From Phoronis australis (taxonomy: Eukaryota > Phoronida > Phoronidae), in contig NMRA01000054.1 in NCBI GenBank assembly GCA_002633005.1, forward strand, positions 745,674 through 809,673: DNA of 64,000 nucleotides. Reading direction: 5' to 3'. The notes below the pieces were generated by a model. The model searched no databases. It was not told where the DNA came from and was given only the letters and a program-made list of their open reading frames with translations. Of this stretch, positions 50,174 to 62,100 are shown piece by piece. A program made the translations under genes and the position numbers. Within the stretch, counting starts at the first letter, position 1. Every line of letters starts with the position of its first letter.

Positions 50174-53100
50174 GTAAAACAATAACCACATTCATTGTCA
50201 CCGTGTTCATTGATCAGAATTATTCTGCTCACACGACTAACTTGGTTTTCCTGACATGTGGCCAAGTTACGTGGCATCTCTTCAGTTTGTTCAGTACAAA
50301 AGATACTAACCATCGTTTGGTTGTATGCTAAACTGCTCTCGTCTATTTATATTGTTTAGGTAGTAGGCCTACTTTCTCGGGACATGAACCCTGTCTTTAG
50401 GTAAAACTTTGTGCTCACAATGGATTCAGTCGTTCAAGACATGGCATACAAAAGTCTATTAACTAGCCCGAAGCGTTAGTCACGCTGGCCAATCGATTGA
50501 TATGATTTTGAAAAAAATTGTCAAAGTAGACATAAACGTTTTTGGATGGGCAAAGATTTGCAGAGAATTTGTGGTTTAAACGTTTAAGTGTTAAGTTGGC
50601 GTTACTATCATTTAATAGTCAAATTTCGGATTTGTTTTCCCTTTAACGGATTACTCATGAAATTCAACCCTTTCAGATGTCCTGGACTTTTTCTCTGCTA
50701 AAAATTTGACAAATTTTTCAATTTGGGTCGCACATGTTGACCCAAAATGTCTACACAGATGTGTCCAAATGTTCACAAGTGTTAGAATTGTAACAATTTT
50801 GGAATACTGTCGAATTGGGCCCCGCATTGTCGCAACAATTGTTGCTTGTGACAATTTGAGTCTGCACTATAGTAACCTTCTTCCCAACGCTAAAGTTTAA
50901 ATATTTACGTTTAAGGAAGAAAACTGGGAGACGGACTGGAAAGAAAATTCAGACGAAGCCTTGAAGAAGAATTTGAAATTGTTATTGGGTGATTTAAGCG
51001 CGACTCAGAGAGAGAATTTAGGCCATCAACTGGAAGACCTGGTGATTGGTTGTACTTTCAACGGACGCGAATGTTCAAATGAGTGAGTCTGTCATAGTTT
51101 ACATGAGTTGAAATACCGGAATGTCCACATAATGAATATTATCATTCATCCTCACTGGTGAAGTACTTTTAGAGGCGGGAATCATAAATCAAAACTAGAA
51201 ACTCACTGAAATATTTCTCACAACTAGAAAAGTGTATGTTTAAATCAAGGAGTTGTCATGATTCTTTATTTGTTTCATTGGAAAGCTCTTAAAATAAAAT
51301 TGCAGAAACGAGGAAGGTAGAGATTTAACAGATTTGTAAATCCAACGTGACAATCACCCGATTAGAATGGTTTTGTATAAAATGAGCTTAGAGCGATTGT
51401 TGTTTCTTTACAATTGCCTCACACGATTTCATAAACTAAGGCACTTAACACTTAAGACAAAAATTTGATCTTACTTCACAATTCAAAAGTGAAATGAAGA
51501 ATTCACATTTTTCCTACACACAGTGCTGCTGTTTGGTACAGTTATGGTAGTTAGTTTACATAACATTGCATTGGAAGGCATAGAGTGCTGGAGATTGCGT
51601 ACAACGCTCAATTTAACAACATGACGTAACGACATCATAATGAATCACTTACAAAGCATTTGGGAATGATCAATCAAAATTTTATGAATTCTTCGGGGCA
51701 ATCTGCCTCTTTGTACTGGATACAATACATTACTTTGAAAATGCCATTTGCCGCTTATGTGAGTGCATAATCGATATAATTCTTGACCCGACATGAAGCC
51801 ATGATCGTTTTAGTTTATGTGTGACAACAACCACATACAAGGGTCCCGTATTTTGAGATTGAATTTCTCCACTGAATAATGGACATCAAAGTGATTCTCA
51901 AAATCTGGGCCACCGTCCACTAAACTCTGTTTATTACTTTTTATTACTCGAATCTTCCAAAAAAATTCAAACTGAGTAATTTCNAATGCATCCAAGAGTT
52001 AAGCGGGAGCTGCCAAAACTGGAGTCTTCAAAACCTAAAAAGGTAAAACAATAACCACATTCATTGTCATCGTGTTCATTGATCAGAATTATTCTGCTCA
52101 CACGACTAACTTGGTTTTCCTGAAATGTGGCCAAGTTATGTGGTATCTCTTCAGTTTGTTCAGTACAAAAGATACTAAACATCGTTTGGTTGTATGCTAA
52201 ACTGCTCTCGTCTCTTTATATTGTTTAGGTAGTAGGCCTACTTTCTCGGGACATGAACCCTGTCTTTAGGTAAAACTTTGTGCTCACAATGGATTCAGTC
52301 ATTCAAGCCATGGCGCTACAAAAGTCTATTAACGAGCCCGAAGGGTTTAGTCACGCTGGCCAATCGATTGATATGATTTTGAAAAAAGTTGTTAAAGTAG
52401 ACATAAACTTTTGTGGATGGGCAAAGATTTACAGAGCATTTGTGTTTTAAACGTTTAAGTGTTAAGTTTTCTATTTGGGTCGCACATGCTGACCCAAAAT
52501 GTCTACACAGAGTTGTCCAAATTTTCAATTTTGGAATAGTGTCGAATTGGGCTCCGCATTGTCGCAACAATTGTTGCTTGTGACAATTTGAGTCTGCACT
52601 ATAGTAACCTTCTTCCCAACGCTAAAATTCAAATATTTACGTTCAGAAGAGGCCTTGAAGAAGAATTTGAAATTGTTATTGGGTGATTTAAGCGCGACTC
52701 AGAGAGAGAATTTAGGCCATCAACTGGAAGACCTGGTGATTGGTTGTACTTTCAACGGACGCGAATGTTCAAATAAGTGAGTCTGTCATAGTTTACATGA
52801 GTTGAAACACCGGAATGTCCACATAATGAATATTATCATTCATCCTCACTGGTGAAGTACTTTTAGATGCGCAAATTATAAATCAAACCTGGAAACTCAC
52901 TGAAATATTTCTCACAACTGGAAAAGTGTATGTTTAAATCAAGGAGTTGTCATGATTCTTTATTCGTTTCATTGGAAAGCTCTTAAAATAAAATTGCAGA
53001 AACCAGGAAGGTAGAAATTTAACAGATTTGTAAATTCAACGTGACAATCACCCGATTAGAATGATTTTGTGTAAAAAGAGCTTAGAGCGATTGTTGTTTC

Positions 53101-56100
53101 TTTATAATTGCCTCACACGATTGCATAAACTAAGGCACTTTACACTCAAGATAGAAATTTGATCATACTTCACAATTCAAAAATGAAATGAAGAATTTAC
53201 TTTTTTCTGCACACAGTGCTGCTGTTTGGTACAGTTATGGTAGTTAGTTTATATAACGTTGCATTGGGAGGCATAGAGTGCTGGATTGCGTACAACTCTT
53301 ACGCGCTCAATTTAACAACATGACGTAACGGCGTCATAATGAATCACTTACACAGCATTTGGGAATGATCAATCAAAATTTTATGAATTTATTCTTCGGG
53401 GCAATCTGCCTCTTTCTACTGGATACAATACATTACTTTGAAAATGACATTTGCCGCTTATGTGAGTGTGCATAATCGATATATAATAATTCTTGACCCG
53501 ACATGAAGCCATGATCGTTTTAGTTTACAAGGGTCCCGCAATTTGGGATTGAATTTCTCCACTCAATAATGGACATCAAACTGATTCTCAAAATCTGGGC
53601 CACCGTCCACTAAACTCTGTCCAGTACTTTTTATTACTCGAATCTTTCAAAAAATTTTCAAACTGAGTAATTTCTTATGTCATGGAGATACCAATACGTA
53701 CTCAGCCCAAAGTGATCGAAATCTTGGTTAATTCTGTTTTCCGAGCAGAACTTTGGGGAGCGTTATCCGAATTAATTACTGAAAAATGTCATGGGCCCTA
53801 ACTCAAGCAAAATTGGAAAAGTTACTCAAAATTTCAAGACTGCTAGGAGGAGGGAGGCACACTTCCCCAAAATGTTGTTTCCCCAAGATTACCCTTATCC
53901 GCTCTATTTCCATTCTCCCGGTCGTTGCCAATTTTGCACGCTTCCCGCCATGAACTTTGCTGTTTGGAGGAGCGCACGGGAATAATTTTTAATGAAGATG
54001 TACCGTCAAAATCAATCTTTAGGAGGCATAAAAATACGTAAAAAGCTCTTAAAGCAGCAGGAACATGTGGAAATACCATCTTGGAACTGAGTAGACGGAA
54101 CATCGTCTCGAAAACCTCGATTACAATTTTGTCTATTTCGGACGCTGAGAATGAGGTCTAAGATCAAGATTCACTTTATAAGGTTTAAGTTTGGGTAAAT
54201 TTCACTTAAGTGGCTAGAATTATGCCTTGAAGGCAGACTTTTATTTGAAAGACTTCGGTTCTGGGCTCCGTGGTGCACTGTCTTAGGTTATTGAAACACG
54301 GGCACCCGAGTTTCATGCGTGGTTGCAAATAATACAGAACTGATTGAATTTCAAGAAACTAAATCAAAATTCTCCGAAACGACAATTTCTTTGTTTACGA
54401 GTGTCAATACATGTGATTTGAGCCCCTTTATCCGTTAGACTGTACACTGGGCACAAATTTGGTTAAATCAAGGTGTCACGTGCGAAGTCTCGTTTTTAAG
54501 TTTCTTCGCGCAAAGAGTTAATGACTGTTATGAGCAAGGTTGGCGATCAGAAATTGAGCATAATGCAAAACTTAAATTCTACTCTAACTTTAAGACTCTG
54601 TACTGTTTTGAACCATATCTTAAGTTACCGCTACACAATAGTCTTATTCAAGCGTTTACTCGTTTACGTTGCTCCAACCACAGACTACAAGTGGAAGTGG
54701 GTAGACACGAGAAAGTGGAATATTACAATAGATTATGTATGGCTTGCAATGATGGTCTTGTAGAGGATGAATACCATTTCCTGTTGGTTTGCAAGGGATA
54801 TTGTGAACTTAGGTCACGTTTTATGAAGGAATTTCAATGGAGGCATCCAACTCAAGAATCCTGTATACGCCTGCTCGCTAATCCAGATATATCTGCTGTT
54901 AAATATGTGTATTTTGCCCTTAAAAGACGAGAACAACTCTTAAATGGGTTGACTGCTTGTGCAAATGTGCCTGATTAATTGTTTTGTTTTGTTTATTGTA
55001 CTTTGGGCCAGAGGCCTTCAATACAAATACATTTATACACTGGGCACGGACAGTCATCAAATATCCCCAACACGTGAGAGTATCCTAAGAACAACTCGCT
55101 CATCATACAATACTTTTCTAATGGTGCTCTTCAAGAGAAACACTTTTCTTAGAATTTTTGGGAAAGGGCATTAATATATATCATTTACTGTACATCGCAG
55201 GCTTCGCCTAAATATACATAAATACATAAATTCAAATGTATATCCAGAGTATGAACACAGAGAGCAGTTCTTCTCTTAAAGCCATAGCCTACTGAATATA
55301 CAATGCAAGGCGCTGGATACTGTCATGATTTTTCTGTTGGAATAACTCAACAAGAAAAAGTTAACATTTACAAGCTCTGGTAAAAGATTTTTCCAAACGT
55401 CTCCAAGAACAGGACATCGACACATGAAATGAGGTTCATTTTCGGTTTCACCCAGTGCATATAGCGCATATTCTCTCACTTCTAGGGATACCCATACGTA
55501 TACCTTTCTCTCAAAACTGACTTAGCTAATACAAATCTTAAATTTTTATTAGTAAATTTTAAGATAAAATTTAAATTTGTCTCCAGACTGTTTCAAGAAA
55601 CAGATCTTAAGTTTCAGTTGAGTTTTTGATAAAAGTTTTATCGTAATTTCAACTATCGTACCGGATGTGAAAGTTTCAAAGTATGGAGGTTAAGAAAATC
55701 TTAGACTTAAGTAAAAAATGAACTTAAGTCAGTTTCTTGGAACGGGCCCCTGAACATTGAAATTAGGCAACTATTCTTCTCGAATAAGCGCTTTTAACAA
55801 TTCGCATATTGCTCGCTAACAAGATCACGCTTAATAAGACTATAAAATTCATATTTATTTGACCTACCTATTCCCAAGTTGCCATTCCTGTATACCACAA
55901 TCAAGTAACTTCTGCATGAATACCATAATAAATTCAACACTATTACCTGGGCCAAATAACCATACTTCTCCATAACCGTACCTATGCAAAATTTCTTTGA
56001 CACGGTGTGCCCAGTTATAATTACCGTTTTCACCTTGTTCCCTAAGCATACTATAATGCTTCAGTGAGTACCTATGCTCTCCCATATCAAGTAATTTTGT

Positions 56101-59100
56101 CCAATAGATAATTGATTTACACACATATTTTGTAATTAACAATTATCTTCCACATTCACCGCTAGCCATAGCATTCGGCGTTTTAATATTCAATCTCAGC
56201 ACGTATTTACAGAAATCATTATGAACTTTTTCAATAGATCCACACATTGATGTTCCCCATATTTCTGCACCATATGTTAATATGGGCATAATCATGGAGT
56301 CAAAGAGTTTAAAATGCATTAATATTTGTATCGTTCTAAAACCAACAGGAATATTGTCTTATTCTATTGTGTAACTCAAAAATACATGTCTTCCACATGT
56401 AAAACTTCAATCCAGAGGTGTGCGTCAATGCTATTATTTTTTGATACCATCTCATATTTGTGTTGTTTGGGCAGCGCGTCATGATGCTGCTGTTCGTCTC
56501 CATTATGTTATGTGGTATTCTCGACTATTTTGAAACTTTATCCATGTGTATTTCACTCCGTGGATACCGTTGACAGTGGCGGATTTATAGGGGACGAAGG
56601 AGCAATTGCCGAAAGCCGACCCTCCAAAAAGGGCCTTGTCTGAAAGGTGGCTCCTTAGTATGATTCGTTATACGATTAAAAACTGGAAAAATGACAGTCA
56701 AATCCTTCACAGGGTGGCCCTCCAAGAAGAGNNNNNNNNNNNNNNNNNNNNNNNNNNNNNNNNNNNNNNNNNNNNNNNNNNNNNNNNNNNNNNNNNNNNN
56801 NNNNNNNNNNNNNNNNNNNNNNNNNNNNNNNNNNNNNNNNNNNNNNNNNNNNNNNNNNNNNNNNNNNNNNNNNNNNNNNNNNNNNNNNNNNNNNNNNNNN
56901 NNNNNNNNNNNNNNNNNNNNNNNNNNNNNNNNNNNNNNNNNNNNNNNNNNNNNNNNNNNNNNNNNNNNNNNNNNNNNNNNNNNNNNNNNNNNNNNNNNNN
57001 NNNNNNNNNNNNNNNNNNNNNNNNNNNNNNNNNNNNNNNNNNNNNNNNNNNNNNNNNNNNNNNNNNNNNNNNNNNNNNNNNNNNNNNNNNNNNNNNNNNN
57101 NNNNNNNNNNNNNNNNNNNNNNNNNNNNNNNNNNNNNNNNNNNNNNNNNNNNNNNNNNNNNNNNNNNNNNNNNNNNNNNNNNNNNNNNNNNNNNNNNNNN
57201 NNNNNNNNNNNNNNNNNNNNNNNNNNNNNNNNNNNNNNNNNNNNNNNNNNNNNNNNNNNNNNNNNNNNNNNNNNNNNNNNNNNNNNNNNNNNNNNNNNNN
57301 NNNNNNNNNNNNNNNNNNNNNNNNNNNNNNNNNNNNNNNNNNNNNNNNNNNNNNNNNNNNNNNNNNNNNNNNNNNNNNNNNNNNNNNNNNNNNNNNNNNN
57401 NNNNNNNNNNNNNNNNNNNNNNNNNNNNNNNNNNNNNNNNNNNNNNNNNNNNNNNNNNNNNNNNNNNNNNNNNNNNNNNNNNNNNNNNNNNNNNNNNNNN
57501 NNNNNNNNNNNNNNNNNNNNNNNNNNNNNNNNNNNNNNNNNNNNNNNNNNNNNNNNNNNNNNNNNNNNNNNNNNNNNNNNNNNNNNNNNNNNNNNNNNNN
57601 NNNNNNNNNNTACATTTTATTTTGGATATGCCGGATCCAACAGCGCAAATACAGTTATTTAGCATGCATCTACATTTCTCAGATTTGTGAAAAATTATCC
57701 AATCGTTTCTTTTTTGCCCAGGGCTGACGCTTGACTTGAACATCGAGCAGTACGAATACCTACCCATGTTTACCCAGTCTGCCGGCGTGCGCGTAGTGAT
57801 ACATTCCTCCGACATCAAGCCTTACCCCAACAACAACGGTCTTTCTTTACCTACAGGAATGTCGTCTCAAATTGGTATCAGAAACGTAAGTCCACCAACC
57901 GTGACAGATAATCATCATGGATCATATTTTAGAATAACTGTTTAACCATTTGAACATTGCTTTATAGTCTACTTAGTGATATCGAGCGATTCTACGGATG
58001 GCTTGAAAACAGAACCGTGCCAATATCAATACTTTTCAATTGGTCATTGCCAGATTACTTATTTATCCTTTTAAGATTAAAATGTAGGGATTATTTACCT
58101 AGCACGACACTGCATAGGTTACAGATTGGCCATATAGGCGACTGTTAACTAAGAGATCATCCAACCTAAAATAACTGTTTATCATTTTGCCCTAAAACCG
58201 ATAAGGGCGGCGTAGAAAATTGGTATTCCGAGTAAATTTTCATGACGCACACATGCAGTGCTTATTTGTTGAATATTTATATTCAGAAACTGTTTCTTAA
58301 TTCGAACCATGACAGATGCTCATCTATCATCAGTTTCCATTTTTTAACAGCGACACATCACACGCATGATTAAGCCGTGGGGTAATTGCTCTCTGGCCGA
58401 TCTCCATAAACCTTCGCAGTACAATTATTCTGTCCAGGTGAGTTATGTTGTCACGTGATTCATGGCTTAACTGACGCTCTCTTGCTGGGTCACTTCCACG
58501 AAAACGATGTCAATGAAGAACGTGTTTCTAATTACTCGTCGGGAATGTTCAAGAAACTTTAGAAATGACATGTCAGGAAGGCATTACAGGGAAAGGCCAA
58601 GTGGCAAACAATGATTTTGGCTATTTTCCGAAAGAAATTGCAGAATGTCACAGTACAGAAGAAAATGATATACGCCATTAAAAAGAATGTGGTCCATTTG
58701 TTTGATCTATGACATACATTAATGGCGTAATTGTGGTTTGAAAATGTTGACTCCAACACAAGCTATCTGAAATCTCCACATGCGTTTCCGGCGTACCGAT
58801 GTACGCGTATTGACGGCTGTGCGCGTGCTTCTGCAGCAAGTGGTTTCAGACGGCAGAGTCAATTCATCAAATCATCTCTGAAGCTTAATGCGGTTAACTC
58901 TGATACCCGTGGTACCTCTGCCAGGCGGTTCCAGCAGCCACCAAACACGCGTTACGAATCGGAAATTGGCGCCCCTATTTTCCATCACGTCCCAAAACTG
59001 TTCCACACACGGTTAGATGGACAAATTCCGGGGATCAAACACCAGTCCTGGATATGTGTCTAGTTGAAATACATGAATTTGTTAAAAAAAAAGTATACGA

Positions 59101-62100
59101 AGAAACACAGCCCGTACCAACTACCCTCTGACACAGCGCCACCTATACTGAAAAGTGGCTCTGTGGAACCATGATGAACGACATACGGAATTCCGTGCGC
59201 ATGCCTAAGTCAGTAGTATACCAACCACATCGCAACCACTACACGCGCCTTGTCTGCACTGTTTTGTTTGAGCTTAAGCCACTGGATCGGGGCTCCCTTG
59301 ATTTTGTTATTTCGATCACTTCCCGTTTTAACAAAATGCAACTATGCAAGTCAAAGGTGGTCAAATGAAAGGGGTTTCCCAGATTTCAAGCAATGGAAAT
59401 GATTAAATGTTATGACGTCGTTTCATTACTAAACCAATGAGAGGTCATGTGAAATAAATACATTTGACCTTTCGTAGCACTGTGAAAGAGTGTACGTACC
59501 AGTCAGCCCTGCCGCATGCAGATCTACCTACCCCTCCGGGCGAAAAGAACTAGACTCTCTCGGCTTTGTCGTGATATCCACAGTAACAGGCACAGATGAT
59601 TTCCATTTCTGCTCTTCCTTAAAATTCCACGTACATTCAGAACTCTTGTTTGGGAAATTTGGTAATGTCATTCTAGTGGCCTCGTGTTCTCCAACAAACC
59701 ATATTAACCATGATATGATGTCATTACTGATTCAGTCATTGGCACAGAACAAACCTCAAAAAGCTTTCTACCCCGAAGCTGCTATCTATTGCCCTACATG
59801 TACGTTGACTACCTCCCCCTAAAAATCGATTGAGCGACAGAATCTTTAGTCAGTTGCCATCAGCAGCTGAGCCTTAAGGGTTTACTAAATGTTTTCGAAT
59901 TATTAAATATTTTCTGTTAAAGCGACATCAAACTCATGATTTGTGTCGAAACGTTTGATTTAGGCCAGTTTCTGTTACAAAATGGTTTCATTTTATTCAT
60001 TACTCAGTTTAGTAATGGTCTCTGGGCTCGGAAGAACTGACAGTTCCTCATTGCTTCAGACCAAACTCAACAAGTTTCAGGTCACGTCGAGAACGTTTCA
60101 GTTCTGAAAGCAAAAGTTCAAGATGGGTTTGTTTAGGCGAATTGTAACGGTACCAATTTCACTTCTGACACATGGCAAGAAAGTAATACTGTAGTTTGGG
60201 AAGCGTCGGTATATGCCTTAGAAGAAAGTTGCTTTGGACAGGAGGACATGGTTCATAGCCGCTTCAAGTTATTGTTATATAATATATTATTAAACAATAA
60301 GCATTTTATGATAAGTTAACACAATAGCTGTGGTGTTCAGGGCTGTCACTCAGGTCAACTCGGGAAATGAACCCGGGGCTTCTGAATGGGCAATTATAGC
60401 CAGAATAGGGTTCCCAAGGAAACTTTTAAGGATTTCCGACCTATGACACACATGTTTCAGTCGCTGTCTCTTCACTAGCTCCGTGGGCATTGCACTTCGG
60501 AAGTTCCATCTTCAGATTGACACGGAGCCGCTGAGCTTGGAGCAATTACAAATTATAAGCTTCGAAAAGACAAAAATTGATGAATCCTTAAGCGGCAGTG
60601 CGTCTGAGTGAGTAGGACTGGTTGTGTGAGTCACCTGGCGGATGTTTTAATTGTGGTAGAGCCAGTTTAGAAGCTCGTGACATGGGAAATGTTTGAGAAA
60701 CGGTGTTTTTTGTAGGAGTAACACATGCCATATTCAAAGCATCCCAGTTCCACTAACATGCAATCTGCAGCCACTGAGTTGGTGTCCTTCTGTGTGAAAA
60801 GACTTTAACTTTAAGTAGCAACAGTGGGACTGTTGGCAACATGAATATTTTCTTTTTTAAATCACACTTGAAAAGATGTTAAAATGCACCATAACAATTG
60901 TCCCTTCCAGGTAATGTCTTCCGTCCTCTTAAAAACCGCATTACAATACCGCATTGCTGCTTTCCGATGGACGTGCCTGTGAAACGCCATCTCATTTCTA
61001 AACAACTCTCGTTGTAATATTGTATGTTTTTAAGTTGATGTTGACCATCATGCTGACAATGAATGTCGTGATGACGTCGACTACACTGCTGCAACTGTTA
61101 TGACAAAGACTAAAACAACTACTACGGGATTTTTGCTTCTTTTAGGCATGCTTATTGAACTGCCTGCAAAACCAGACAGTGTCTCGTTGCCGTTGTCGTT
61201 ACCCCGGTGTTGATTGGGCTGACATGTCGATTAGATTGTGCAATACTAGCCTAACTGACAATGGCGACGGTGAGTGGAATAGGCAGATAAATTCAGTTCG
61301 CAGATCTATTTATTACAGGGGTTTCAAACAGCGCTGAAAAGTAAATGTTCTAACAAGCTACTAATTTCTTGAATCGAGTTTGGTCAGTCAGCCGTCAGTT
61401 GATCCTACACTTGTTGACATGTGTAACCGGCAGAAATCTCCATTGCCTCTTTTCTCGCAATATCTCTATTCAAAAGCTGTCACCATAAACTTTTGTGACA
61501 AATTTTCTCGCAGTCTTAGTGATAAACATTCTTCACAAACAATATTCTTCCGTTTACGTATGACGGACGTTATCGTACAGATAAAGAAATTCGTCGCACA
61601 AGCTTGTATTTGTATACGTAACAATGTGTGTATACGACTTTAAGCCAAAATTAGCGAATATTGCGTCGAACGAGCTTAGTCTAATTTCTCAAAATCAATG
61701 TTGCTATGATTATGTGTTTATCACGTTTGTTCTTTGCGCTCTTGTTTCAGAGATGTGTTGGTTGAACACTTTCCAAAGTTTCAGAAAGAACGAGTTCACT
61801 TGCAATTGTCCTCCGCGTTGTAAGTAAGTACGGATAGCATTAGCTCATATTGCATCAAGTGGAAATTTGGTTCGGAAATATGACTACAATCTTAAGAAAT
61901 CCCGTTTCGTTCAACAGTTTTAATTAATTTGCGATCCATCACGAAATGTCGAGTCATGAAGTAAACTAGTTCATATTTTTGTTTTCTACGTTCTGTGCCA
62001 ACGCCTTGTCTCCAAACAGGTTTGATGTTTCCTGTTGCACCTACTGTCCATTTTGTGTTTTCGACTCTGTTTTTGGCGTTCGCCTCTCTATTTGCTAAGG

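Larger units (their letters stand above)
50116..51983 (+). repeat. Tandem copy 1 around the single N at 51984
   Basis: From ATGCATCGAAGAGTTAAGCG in the first channel exon to GAGTAATTTC. Repeated in 51985-53675 in the same order with substitutions and indels of up to about 60 bp. The copies meet at one N. Confidence 0.9.
51083..57721. other. Channel gene intron(s) with duplicate, LINE remnants and N gap
   Basis: Holds the second half of tandem copy 1 and all of copy 2, unassigned sequence 53676-54500, a plus-strand LINE end (54500-55035), a minus-strand LINE end (55190-56345) with a MITE inside, and the gap 56732-57610. One channel exon is missing from the visible sequence. Confidence 0.7.
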
